Of a stretch of DNA of 64,000 nt, positions 1 through 9,376 are shown one piece after another; within the stretch, counting starts at the first letter, position 1, and every line of letters begins with the position of its first letter. Source of the stretch: an uncultured Pseudomonas sp. (lineage in GTDB: Bacteria > Pseudomonadota > Gammaproteobacteria > Pseudomonadales > Pseudomonadaceae). The notes below the pieces were generated by a model that was given only the letters and a program-made list of their open reading frames with translations, searched no databases and was not told where the DNA came from. The position numbers were made by a program, and so were the translations under genes. The DNA lies in NCBI RefSeq assembly GCF_946886105.1, contig NZ_CAMPHV010000007.1:93905-157904 (forward strand). Reading direction: 5' to 3'.

Positions 1-365
1 TGGACAAGTGGCTCTGGGCCGCGCGCTTTTACAAGACCCGCGCCCTGGCCAAAGCGGCGATAGAAGGCGGCAAGGTGCATTGCCGCGGTGAACGCTGCAA
101 ACCGGGCAAGGAGCCGCGGGTGGGCGACGAATTGCTGATCCGCAATGGCTTCGACGAGCGCACGGTGGTGATCCGTGCGCTATCGGCGGTGCGCCGCGGC
201 GCGCCCGAAGCCCAGACGTTGTATGCGGAAACCGCCGAGAGTATCGAGCGCCGGGAGCGCGCCGCCGCGCAGCGCAAGGCCGGCGCCCTGGGCGTGCAGA
301 CCGACGGCCGGCCGAGCAAGAAGCAGCGGCGGCAATTCCAGCAATTTCATGGCGCGCAGGATTGA
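1..365 (+). CDS. hslR: Hsp15 ribosome-associated heat-shock protein, 5' end cut by the window
   Basis: The reading frame runs from the first bases of the window (DKWLWAARFYKTRALAKAAI...) to a TGA at 363-365, so only the first few residues are missing. The N-terminal part is an S4 RNA-binding domain: the K-W-L-W-A-A-R-F-Y-K-T-R and G-K-V-H-C-R-G segments are typical. The C-terminal tail is basic (KKQRRQFQQF). Hsp15 is known to bind free 50S subunits carrying nascent chains and helps recycle stalled ribosomes in the cytoplasm. A repeat element begins 5 bp after the stop and separates it from the convergent fabY. Confidence 0.88.
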   Translation, partial: DKWLWAARFYKTRALAKAAIEGGKVHCRGERCKPGKEPRVGDELLIRNGFDERTVVIRALSAVRRGAPEAQTLYAETAESIERRERAAAQRKAGALGVQTDGRPSKKQRRQFQQFHGAQD

Positions 366-369
366 TCGC

Positions 370-514
370 TAGCAGGCTGTTGAAAAACTACCTACGTGGC
401 CGAGACGGCGTTAAAAACGGCCTCAAAGTGCTCATTTACAGCAGTAAACTCCGCCTTTTCGGCCATTTTTGCCTTGTCTCGCCTGCCTCGCCAACGTTTT
501 TCAACGGCCCGCTA
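370..514. repeat. Short inverted-repeat element, copy 1 (TAGCAGGC family)
   Basis: A 145-bp non-coding block begins TAGCAGGCTGTTGAAAAAC and ends with its imperfect inverse (GTTTTTCAACGGCCCGCTA). Related blocks lie at 13052-13227 and 49100-49260, with a solo end at 55951-55985 and a decayed end at 30393. The interior includes a C-T-C-A-T-T-T-A-C-A stretch shared with copy 3. The last three bases (512-514) are the TAG stop codon of fabY on the minus strand. No ORF is supported; it behaves like a MITE or REP-type mobile intergenic element. Confidence 0.8.
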
Positions 515-2437
515 GTCGCGCATATCCGCGTAGCGATCGTCGGTTTTGAACACCAGCGGCTGGGCGAAGCCCGGCACCTTGATGCGCTCCTGGCTGATTT
601 CGATCTGGCGGTCGTCGATCAGGTCGTTGCCGAAGTTGTAGATGATCTGCAACTGGCCCTGGGTCGCCTGCTCGTCGTACTGCAGGGCGGCGGCGCGGGT
701 CTGCTCGCGGCGTGCGCAATAGGCGGCGAACGCCTCCTCGCCATGGCGTTTGCGCAGCATCCGCTCGACCACGTGGGGGGCCAGCACCACGGCGCTGGCA
801 TTGTTGCCGCCGAAGCCCTTGGAGTTGATAAAGCACACGTCCAGCGCCTGCTCGCCGACCTGACGGTCCTTGGTGGCAATGCTCAGGTGCTGTTGGTGCA
901 CGTCCTCGGCGACCGCGTCGATGGTCTTGATCCCCGGGATCACTCCGTACTTGAAACTGCCCAGGGCGGAGATCACCTGATCGCCGCTGGCGGTCGCCAG
1001 GGAGTGGCCGACGAAGGCCTTGGCCGCGGTCACCGGCCATTGCTCGATGGCGAAACTGGCGGCGATGCGGTCGAGCAGCTCGGATTCGGTGACCCGGTTG
1101 GCCGGGGTGCTGGAACCGTGGGCATGGACGAAGCTGCGCTGGCGCACGGCCTCGACGCCGAGCAATTGCACGGCGCTGGCCACGGCTTTGGCCACGGTCA
1201 GGTAGTTGCCCGGGCCGGGCGCGGAAATGGACTTCTTGAAGCCGTCGGCGCTGATGAACACATCGGGCACCGCACCGTGGATGTCGGCGCCGAGCTGCAG
1301 GGCCAGTTCGTCGTCCATCAACACCACGAACTGGCAGGCCTCGGCCAGGGTGAAGCCGCAGTTCTCGCCGAACGGCCGGCTGGCGCGGCGGAAGTCCACC
1401 TCTTCATCGGCCATCTCGGTCTTGCCTTCGATCTGCCGCAGGCCGTCCTCGGTGGCCAGGGCGCCCATGGCGCCGTAGCCCTCGATGCATTCCTGGTTGA
1501 TCGGCGCTTCGCTGCTGCCGACGATCACCACCCGGGCCTTGCCGGCGGCGATCTGTTCGATGCCTTTCTGCAGGTTGTAGAGGAAGGTCGCGCAGGCGCC
1601 GGTGATGCTGCCGGTGGTGCCGACGCTGCCGAGTACATAGGCGTTGATGAAGTCCGCCGGCATGCTGTTGAGACCCAGTGCCAGCTGCTTGGCGGTGACC
1701 CGGCCGCCCTTGAGGCGCGACTGCATCATGCCGCCAAAGCCGTTTTCGTCGAGCTGGCTCATGATGCAGCTGGCGAAGACCGCGATCTCGTCTGGCGCGA
1801 CCTGATCGACGATGCGCTGCCAGGGCAGGCCGATCGAGCGCAGGGCATCGGTCACGCCGACAATGGCCATGCTCAGGCCGCGCGGGTGGAAGCGCGAGTT
1901 GTAGTGTTCGCTCGGCTCGAAGCCGCTCGGCAACTGACCGGCGGATTTCACCGGCAGGGCGCGGTAGCTGTCCACCTTGAAGTCGCAGTTGTCGTGCAGG
2001 GTGACCCGCACCTCGCTGGCGTTGATTTGTTCGACCGACCAGTTGGCCGGCAGTGGCTCGGGCAATTGTTTGCGCAGGCTGATAAAGCTCAGCGGGGCGC
2101 CGTCCGCACCGCTGACGCTGAGGTTCTTGTGCCAATGGGCGGCGTCGACATCCAGGTGCTGCGCTTCGATGCGCCGCACCAGGGTCGAGGCCAGCACTTG
2201 CTCGGCGAAGCGCTGCTCGATCTGCGCGAGGGTCAGGGCGGTGCCGTCGGCGCTTTGGTAAACGCCATCGACCGCGCTCACTAATTTCATCATCACCGCC
2301 AGACCGGCAATGGTTTCCTGGCGCGCGCGGGTGTCCATCGACTCGATTACGGTGCGGCGGAAACCATGGTGAAAAGAGCTGCGGCCGGCTGCGTTATAAC
2401 CACCAAAACCAACGATCACGGGTAAGCGAGATTTCAC
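512..2437 (-). CDS. fabY: FabY-type beta-ketoacyl-ACP synthase (fatty acid synthesis initiation)
   Basis: The 641-aa thiolase-fold protein matches P. aeruginosa FabY, which condenses acetyl-CoA with malonyl-ACP to start fatty acid synthesis in the cytoplasm. The start is taken as GTG at 2437 because AAGGAG lies 8 bp upstream and the product then begins VKSRLPVIVGFGGYNAAGR; the longer ATG frame adds 14 residues with no such site. Visible active-site residues are Cys near 282 (S-I-T-G-A-C-A), His near 440 (H-A-H-G-S-S-T-P) and His near 478 (F-V-G-H-S). It is longer than FabF (about 410 aa), as FabY is. Its TAG stop is the last three bases of a repeat element. It is divergent from the acyl-CoA synthetase gene. 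Confidence 0.9.
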   Translation of the reverse strand: MKSRLPVIVGFGGYNAAGRSSFHHGFRRTVIESMDTRARQETIAGLAVMMKLVSAVDGVYQSADGTALTLAQIEQRFAEQVLASTLVRRIEAQHLDVDAAHWHKNLSVSGADGAPLSFISLRKQLPEPLPANWSVEQINASEVRVTLHDNCDFKVDSYRALPVKSAGQLPSGFEPSEHYNSRFHPRGLSMAIVGVTDALRSIGLPWQRIVDQVAPDEIAVFASCIMSQLDENGFGGMMQSRLKGGRVTAKQLALGLNSMPADFINAYVLGSVGTTGSITGACATFLYNLQKGIEQIAAGKARVVIVGSSEAPINQECIEGYGAMGALATEDGLRQIEGKTEMADEEVDFRRASRPFGENCGFTLAEACQFVVLMDDELALQLGADIHGAVPDVFISADGFKKSISAPGPGNYLTVAKAVASAVQLLGVEAVRQRSFVHAHGSSTPANRVTESELLDRIAASFAIEQWPVTAAKAFVGHSLATASGDQVISALGSFKYGVIPGIKTIDAVAEDVHQQHLSIATKDRQVGEQALDVCFINSKGFGGNNASAVVLAPHVVERMLRKRHGEEAFAAYCARREQTRAAALQYDEQATQGQLQIIYNFGNDLIDDRQIEISQERIKVPGFAQPLVFKTDDRYADMRD

Positions 2438-2575
2438 GCGGAAACTCCTTGAAAAAGGGGGCAAGGCAGGCTCGTACAACGCGGCGCATACCTATCGCCG
2501 ATGCTGCGGGCATAGGCAAAACTGGCCACACAGGCACCGGCTTGAATGTTCGAATGCTTATGCTGACGTGGCTAA

Positions 2576-2589
2576 TGACTCGTGAGTCA
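2576..2589. promoter_or_regulatory. Palindromic operator candidate between fabY and the acyl-CoA synthetase
   Basis: TGACTC-GT-GAGTCA is a perfect 6-2-6 inverted repeat about 83 bp before the acyl-CoA synthetase start and 139 bp before the fabY start. Its size and symmetry suit a dimeric repressor site, for example of the TetR type. No regulator gene is adjacent, so the binding protein is unknown. Confidence 0.35.
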
Positions 2590-2671
2590 CTGCTTCGACC
2601 AAGGTCGCGCTTCGCCAAGACCCTACACCTGCTAGGGTTTATCCAGCCCAAGATGCAGCTGGAGAGCACCG

Positions 2672-4321
2672 ATGCACAGCATTAACCCCTATGAGTACGG
2701 CATGCCGCGCGACGCGGCGAATTTTCAGGCGCTGAGTCCGTTGAGCTTTATCGAGCGCGCGGCCAGCGTGTATCCGCAGCGTCTGGCGTTGGTCAACGGC
2801 AGCCTGCGGCAGACTTGGGGCGAGACCTACGGCCGCTGCATCCGTCTGGCTTCGGCGCTGGCCAAACACGGCATTGGCGTCGGCGATACGGTCGCGGTGA
2901 TCGCGCCGAACGGCCCGGCGATGTTCGAGGCGCATTTCGGCGTGCCCATGTGCGGCGCGGTGCTGAACGCCATCAATACCCGCCTGGACGCCGAGGCTAT
3001 CGCCTTTATCCTGCAGCACGGCGAAGCCAAGGTGCTGTTGGTCGATAAGGAATTCGGCGAAATGGTCCAGCGCGCTATCGGCCACCTGCCCAATTCGCCC
3101 CTGGTGATCGGCATCGATGACCCCGAATATGCCGACGGCCAATTGATCGGCCAGTACGACTACGAAACCCTGTTGGCCCAGGGCGACGTCGACTATGCCT
3201 GGCAGATGCCCGCCGACGAGTGGCAGGCGATCGCTCTGAATTACACCTCGGGTACCACCGGCAACCCCAAGGGCGTGGTCTACCACCACCGCGGCGCGCA
3301 CCTCAATGCGTTGTCCAATGCGATGTGCTGGGACATGAGCCGTTTCCCGGTGTACCTGTGGACGCTGCCGATGTTCCATTGCAACGGCTGGTGTTTCCCC
3401 TGGGCGCTGGCGGCCTACGTCGGGGTCAATGTGTGCCTGCGCCATGTGCGCGCCGAAGCGATCTACCCGGCGATCGCCGAGCACGGCGTCGACCACTTCT
3501 GCGGTGCGCCCATCGTGCTGAATATGCTGGCCAACGCCGCCGACGAGTTGAAGGCACTGAAGACCCAGCCGGTCAAGGTGCTGACCGCCGGCGCGACACC
3601 GCCCGCCGCGGTGATCGAAGCCATGGAAGCTTTGGAGTTCCGCGTCACCCATGTCTATGGCCTGACCGAAACCTATGGCCCCAGCGTGGCCTGCGAGTGG
3701 AAGGCCGAGTGGGACAGCGAAACCCCGGAGCAACGCGCCCGCCTGAAATCCCGCCAGGGCGTGCGGGCACCGCTGCTCGACGGCCTGATGGTGGCCGACC
3801 CGGATACCTTGCAACCGGTGCCCAAGGACGGCGAGACCATCGGCGAAATCATGATGCGCGGCAACGTGGTGATGAAGGGCTACCTGAAGAACCCGACGGC
3901 CACCGCCGAAGCCTTCGCCGGCGGCTGGTTCCATTCCGGCGACTTGGCGGTGTGGCACGCCGACGGTTATGTGGAGATCAAGGACCGCTCCAAGGACATC
4001 ATCATTTCCGGCGGCGAGAACATCTCCTCGATCGAGGTGGAGGACGTGCTCTACCGCCACCCGCAGATCCTCGAGGCGGCGGTGGTGGCCATGGCCCATG
4101 ATAAATGGGGCGAAACGCCATGCGCCTTCGTCACCCTCAAGCCGGGTGCCGAGTTGACCGCCGCGGAGGTGATCGCCTTCTGCCAACAGCGCATGGCGCG
4201 CTTCAAGGTACCGGGCTGCGTGGTGTTCACCAGCCTGCCGAAAACCTCCACCGGCAAGGTGCAGAAGTTCGTCCTGCGCGAGCAGGCCAAAGCCATGGCG
4301 GCGAGCGGCAAGGTGGCGTAG
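2672..4321 (+). CDS. Acyl-CoA synthetase (AMP-forming, medium/short chain type)
   Basis: A 549-aa cytoplasmic adenylate-forming ligase that would activate a carboxylic acid with ATP and load it onto CoA. The P-loop-like motif Y-T-S-G-T-T-G-N-P-K-G is near residues 192-202. The adenylation core continues with H-V-Y-G-L-T-E-T-Y-G-P, the hinge is G-D-L-A-V-W-H-A-D-G-Y-V-E-I-K-D-R-S-K-D, and the C-terminal catalytic Lys lies in P-K-T-S-T-G-K-V-Q-K. Length and motif wording resemble AlkK/DmdB-like ligases rather than acetyl-CoA synthetase, but the true substrate cannot be read from sequence. It is a single gene, divergent from fabY, followed by three inverted repeats. Confidence 0.85.
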   Translation: MHSINPYEYGMPRDAANFQALSPLSFIERAASVYPQRLALVNGSLRQTWGETYGRCIRLASALAKHGIGVGDTVAVIAPNGPAMFEAHFGVPMCGAVLNAINTRLDAEAIAFILQHGEAKVLLVDKEFGEMVQRAIGHLPNSPLVIGIDDPEYADGQLIGQYDYETLLAQGDVDYAWQMPADEWQAIALNYTSGTTGNPKGVVYHHRGAHLNALSNAMCWDMSRFPVYLWTLPMFHCNGWCFPWALAAYVGVNVCLRHVRAEAIYPAIAEHGVDHFCGAPIVLNMLANAADELKALKTQPVKVLTAGATPPAAVIEAMEALEFRVTHVYGLTETYGPSVACEWKAEWDSETPEQRARLKSRQGVRAPLLDGLMVADPDTLQPVPKDGETIGEIMMRGNVVMKGYLKNPTATAEAFAGGWFHSGDLAVWHADGYVEIKDRSKDIIISGGENISSIEVEDVLYRHPQILEAAVVAMAHDKWGETPCAFVTLKPGAELTAAEVIAFCQQRMARFKVPGCVVFTSLPKTSTGKVQKFVLREQAKAMAASGKVA

Positions 4322-4578
4322 CGGCTGTGATGGGGGTGGTGCGTTGTTCCGTTATCCACTTCGCTTTTGTAGCCTGGATGACATCCGGGAGCGGTTCGGC
4401 CGTTAGCTATTTCCCCGGATTTCATCCGGGCTAAAACACAGGTAATCCGTAGCCCGGGTCGAGCGAAGCGACACCCGGGAAAGGGTGCCCTGGGTATCGC
4501 TGTGCTCAACCCAGGCTACAGGTTGCATATGTAGCCCGGATACAACGCTCTCCGGATTTCATCCAGGCTCCGGGCTAC
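4322..4578. repeat. Three GTAGCC...GGCTAC inverted repeats (REP-like cluster)
   Basis: The space after the acyl-CoA synthetase contains three imperfect inverted repeats at 4369-4433, 4449-4519 and 4531-4578. Each opens with GTAGCC and closes with an inverse of it (G-G-C-T-A, or GGCTAC in the second and third). Unit two holds the G-A-G-C-G-A-A-G-C-G-A run common in Pseudomonas intergenic repeats. Each can fold into a hairpin, so together they probably block readthrough or protect the mRNA 3' ends of the converging units. No ORF is supported here. Confidence 0.7.
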
Positions 4579-4607
4579 AAAAAAAAGCCCGGCGCTAAGG
4601 CCGGGCT
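4579..4607 (-). terminator. Rho-independent terminator of the dctPQM operon
   Basis: AGCCCGGC (4586-4593) pairs with GCCGGGCT (4600-4607) across a 6-base loop. An A-run on the plus strand at 4579-4586 gives the U-tract for minus-strand transcripts. It lies 37 bp past the dctM stop. Confidence 0.85.
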
Positions 4608-4644
4608 GAAAGTGCAGGAAAGTGCACACGGAATAGTCGTTGAA

Positions 4645-5928
4645 TCAGCTCATGCCCAGCCAGTTCGGCAGAGCCAAGGACACGGCCGGGATATAGGTGA
4701 TCACCATCAGGAAGCCGAGCAGCAGCATCAGCCACGGCCAGGCCGCGCGGACCACTGCGGTCAGCGGCATGCCGGTCACCGCCGAGGTGACGAACAGGTT
4801 CAGCCCCACCGGCGGGGTGATCAGGCCGATCTCCATGTTCACCACCATGATGATGCCCAGGTGGATCGGATCGATACCCAACTGCACGGCGATCGGGAAG
4901 AGGATCGGCGCGAGGATCAGGATGATCGCCGAAGGCTCCATAAAGGCGCCGGCCACCAGCAACACAATGTTCACCACCAGCAGGAACTGCCAGGGTTGCA
5001 GGCCCATCTCGACCACCCAGGCGGTGATGGTCTGGGGGATCTGCTCGGTGGTCAGCACGTGGGCGAAGAGCATGGCGTTGGCGATGATGAACATCAGCAT
5101 GATGCTCAGCTTGCCGGACTCCAGCAGTACTTTCGGGCACTCGCGGATGCGCATGTCCTTGTACACGAACAGCGCCACGAAGCCGGCGTAGACCGCCGCA
5201 ACCGCGGCCGCTTCGGTCGGGGTGAACATGCCCGAGTAGATACCGCCGAGGATGATCACCATCAGCAGCAGACCCCAGATCGCTTCGCGCGCGGTGCTCA
5301 GGAGTTCGCGGAAGCTGGCGCGTGGCATGGCCGGCAGGTTCATTTTGCGCGCCACTATGTAGATCGCCACCATCAGCGCCACACCCAGCAGCAGACCCGG
5401 TATCACCCCGGCCATAAACAGCTTGCCGACCGATTGCTCGGTCGCCGCGGCGTACACCACCATGACGATCGACGGCGGGATCAGGATGCCCAGGGTGCCG
5501 GCGTTACACACGATACCGGCGCCGAATGCCTGCGGGTAACCGGAGCGCACCATACCGGCGATGGCGATCGAGCCCACCGCGGCGACGGTCGCCGGGCTGG
5601 AACCCGAGAGTGCGGCGAACAGCATGCAGGCCATCACCGCGGAAATCGCCAGACCGCCACGGATATGGCCGACGCAAGCATTGGCGAAGTCGATCAGGCG
5701 CTTGGCCACGCCTCCGGTGGTCATAAAGGCGCCGGACAGCAGGAAGAACGGGATCGCCAGCAGGGTGTAGTGCTCGCTGGTTTCGAACAGCTTGATCGCC
5801 AGTGAACGTACCGAGTCCGGGCTGAACAACATGATGGTCACCGAGCCGGCCAAACCGAGCGACACGGCAATCGGCACGCCGATGAACATCAGCAAAAACA
5901 GCAGGAAGAACAGGAACAGGATGGTCAT
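4645..5928 (-). CDS. dctM: TRAP transporter large permease subunit DctM
   Basis: A 427-aa inner-membrane protein made almost entirely of hydrophobic segments, beginning M-T-I-L-F-L-F-F-L-L-F-L-L-M-F-I-G-V-P. The L-S-G-S-S-P-A-T-V-A-A-V-G motif and G-L-I-T-P-P-V-G-L-N-L-F near the C-terminus are typical of the DctM family. It forms the sodium-coupled translocation pathway of a tripartite dicarboxylate importer with DctQ and periplasmic DctP. Its start overlaps the dctQ stop by one base, so the two are translationally coupled. A clear terminator follows. Confidence 0.93.
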   Translation of the reverse strand: MTILFLFFLLFLLMFIGVPIAVSLGLAGSVTIMLFSPDSVRSLAIKLFETSEHYTLLAIPFFLLSGAFMTTGGVAKRLIDFANACVGHIRGGLAISAVMACMLFAALSGSSPATVAAVGSIAIAGMVRSGYPQAFGAGIVCNAGTLGILIPPSIVMVVYAAATEQSVGKLFMAGVIPGLLLGVALMVAIYIVARKMNLPAMPRASFRELLSTAREAIWGLLLMVIILGGIYSGMFTPTEAAAVAAVYAGFVALFVYKDMRIRECPKVLLESGKLSIMLMFIIANAMLFAHVLTTEQIPQTITAWVVEMGLQPWQFLLVVNIVLLVAGAFMEPSAIILILAPILFPIAVQLGIDPIHLGIIMVVNMEIGLITPPVGLNLFVTSAVTGMPLTAVVRAAWPWLMLLLGFLMVITYIPAVSLALPNWLGMS

Positions 5929-6557
5929 TATTTGTGTTCCTCGTGTTCGGTCAACTTCATCGCTTCGGCGGCTTCATCGGCCAGGCCGAGGCCGGTCTGC
6001 TGGTTACGCAGGATGCGCACGAAGATTTCCAGGAAGCGGATAAACACCATGGCGTAACCGAACGGCACGATGACGGTGATATGCCATTGCATGATGCCGT
6101 AGTGACCCAGGTCCTCGGCGCCGATGCCGGCGCTGAGCAGCGTGCCCATCCAGTCGAAGCTGGCCACTGTGATCAGACCCGCGTAGCCCAGGCAGGCCAG
6201 GCAGGCAATCAGGCCGATGATTCGCTGCACCGGCTTGCTGGCCAGTTTGACCAGAGCGTCGACACCGATATGTCCGGCGGTGCGCACGCCATAGGCCAGG
6301 CCGAAAAAGATCAGCCAGGCGAACAGGGCTTTGGTCAGGGCAATGCTCCAGGTCATCGCTTGGGCCATCGCCAGAATGCTGTCGCCAATGGCGAAGAAAA
6401 ACTCGCTGCTAGCTTCCCAGCGATCCGCCAGGGCGTAGAACAGCGTGTAAAAGTTGTTAAGGATCACGTAGACGAAGGTCACCAGCGTCATGGCGGCCAA
6501 TAGAAAGGCGATAAAGCCTTCCTCGAAGTGGTCCCAGACGCGCCGCAAGGCGTTCAT
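5928..6557 (-). CDS. dctQ: TRAP transporter small permease subunit DctQ
   Basis: A 209-aa membrane protein with about four hydrophobic segments (for example F-I-A-F-L-L-A-A-M-T-L-V-T-F-V-Y and A-W-L-I-F-F-G-L-A-Y-G-V). The G-V-R-T-A-G-H-I-G-V-D segment matches DctQ. It pairs with DctM in the inner membrane. It follows dctP after a 136-bp spacer holding two strong hairpins, a usual arrangement for keeping the binding protein in excess over the permeases. Confidence 0.9.
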   Translation of the reverse strand: MNALRRVWDHFEEGFIAFLLAAMTLVTFVYVILNNFYTLFYALADRWEASSEFFFAIGDSILAMAQAMTWSIALTKALFAWLIFFGLAYGVRTAGHIGVDALVKLASKPVQRIIGLIACLACLGYAGLITVASFDWMGTLLSAGIGAEDLGHYGIMQWHITVIVPFGYAMVFIRFLEIFVRILRNQQTGLGLADEAAEAMKLTEHEEHK

Positions 6558-6595
6558 CGATAGAGTCTCCAGGGGTGGAGTGGATAGCGCAGGGT

Positions 6596-6678
6596 CACTG
6601 CGGACCGCTGTCCGCAGTGGGTAGGATCGGTTGAGTCGCAGGCGGCGATACCCATCGGATCGAGCGGATGGGTATCGC
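6596..6678. repeat. Two perfect hairpins between dctP and dctQ
   Basis: Hairpin 1 has arms CACTGCGGAC (6596-6605) and GTCCGCAGTG (6610-6619) with a 4-base loop. Hairpin 2 has arms GCGATACCCATC (6645-6656) and GATGGGTATCGC (6667-6678) with a 10-base loop. Neither has a U-tract on the minus strand. They are best read as mRNA-stabilising or attenuating structures that raise dctP over dctQM. Hairpin 2 shares the T-G-G-G-T-A-T-C-G-C-T wording of the repeats near 4490. Confidence 0.6.
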
Positions 6679-6693
6679 TGCGCTCAATTGCTC

Positions 6694-7990
<1,297 letters not shown>

Positions 7991-9376
7991 TTACTCGAAT
8001 TCCTCTGGCGGGAATCCGCCGGTCTCGGCGAAGCTGAGGCCGTGCTTGCGCAGTTTGTCGTGCAGGGTTTTGCGCGGCACGCCGAGGGCTTCTGCGAGGC
8101 TGCGCAACGAGTTGTGCGAACGGCTCAGTTCGGCGCTGATCAGGCTGCGTTCGTAGGCTTCCACCTGGGCGCTCAAGCCGCTGGCCGGCACCGGCGTCTC
8201 GGTCTCGGGCGGCGCTTGCAGGTCGAGATCCAGACCCAGGCCCAGGGCGAAGCGCTCGGCGGCATTCTGCAGTTCGCGTACGTTGCCCGGCCAGCTATGG
8301 CGCAGCAGGGCGGCGCGTTGCTGCGGTTGCAGCGCCCGTGGGGGCAGGCCATGGCGGCTGCCGGCGGCCTCGGCGAAGTGCTGGAACAGCAGCAGTGCAT
8401 CCTCGCCGCGCTCGCGCAATGCCGGGATCCGTAGCGGCGCGACATTCAGTCGGTAATACAGGTCGGCGCGGAAACGGCCCTGATCGGCGGCCTGGCGCAG
8501 GTCCTCCTTGGTCGCGGCGATGACCCGGATATCCAGGGGGATCAACTGGTTGCCGCCGAGGCGCTCGACCACCCGCTCCTGCAGCATGCGCAGCAGTTTG
8601 ACCTGCACCTCCAGGCTCATGCTCTCGATTTCGTCGAGGAACAGAGTGCCGCCATTGGCGAATTCGAACTTGCCGATACGCCGCTTCTGCGCGCCGGTAA
8701 AGGCCCCGGCCTCGTGGCCGAACAGCTCGCTTTCCACCACCGACTCGGCCAGGGCGCCGGCGTTGATCGCGACGAAAGGCCCGTCGCGGCGGCTGGACAG
8801 GTCGTGCAGGGCGCGGGCGACCACTTCCTTGCCGGCGCCGGTTTCGCCGAGGATCAACACGTCGGCGCCGATACTGGCCAGGGCGCCGATCTGTTCGCGC
8901 AGGCGCAGCATGGCCGGCGATTGGCCGACCAGGCGCGCGCTCAGTTGCTGGCGGTCGGCCAGGGCCAGGCGCAGGTTGCGGTTTTCCAGCACCAGACGGC
9001 GTACTGTCAGGGCGCGGCGCACGCTGTCGAGCAGGTCTTCGCTGGCGAAGGGTTTTTCCAGAAAATCGTAGGCGCCGGCGCGCATCGCCTGCACGGCCAG
9101 GGGGACATCGCCGTGGCCGGTGATCAGCAGCACCGGCAGTTCCGGGTCTTGCTCGTGCAACTGTTCTAGCAGTTGCAGGCCGTCGATGCCGGGCATGCGG
9201 ATATCGCTGACCACCACGCCGGGCCAGTCATGGCCGATGCGCGCGGCCAGCCCGCGGGCGTCGGCCAGGCTGGTGACTTTCAAACCGGCCAGATCGAGGG
9301 TCTGGCTCAGGGCTTGGCGCAGGTGTGGATCGTCATCGATCAGCAGAACCTGGGTACGGGTGTCGAGGCTGGTCAT
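7991..9376 (-). CDS. dctD: Sigma-54-dependent response regulator DctD
   Basis: A 461-aa cytoplasmic activator in the usual three parts. The receiver domain (about 8-125) has the phospho-acceptor Asp in V-V-V-S-D-I-R-M-P-G. The AAA+ domain (about 150-380) has Walker A G-E-T-G-A-G-K-E, the sigma-54 contact loop G-A-F-T-G-A, and Walker B F-L-D-E-I. A Fis-type helix-turn-helix is at the C-terminus (L-A-E-A-L-G-V-P-R-K-T-L-H-D-K-L). Phosphorylated by DctB, it should activate the dctP promoter 130-140 bp downstream. It overlaps dctB by 4 bp (ATGA). Confidence 0.93.
   Translation of the reverse strand: MTSLDTRTQVLLIDDDPHLRQALSQTLDLAGLKVTSLADARGLAARIGHDWPGVVVSDIRMPGIDGLQLLEQLHEQDPELPVLLITGHGDVPLAVQAMRAGAYDFLEKPFASEDLLDSVRRALTVRRLVLENRNLRLALADRQQLSARLVGQSPAMLRLREQIGALASIGADVLILGETGAGKEVVARALHDLSSRRDGPFVAINAGALAESVVESELFGHEAGAFTGAQKRRIGKFEFANGGTLFLDEIESMSLEVQVKLLRMLQERVVERLGGNQLIPLDIRVIAATKEDLRQAADQGRFRADLYYRLNVAPLRIPALRERGEDALLLFQHFAEAAGSRHGLPPRALQPQQRAALLRHSWPGNVRELQNAAERFALGLGLDLDLQAPPETETPVPASGLSAQVEAYERSLISAELSRSHNSLRSLAEALGVPRKTLHDKLRKHGLSFAETGGFPPEEFE

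Noticed and set aside
362..2284. 640-codon open frame on the plus strand
   Set aside because: It is antisense to fabY, whose family motifs and ribosome-binding site are clear; the plus frame is a GC-skew shadow.
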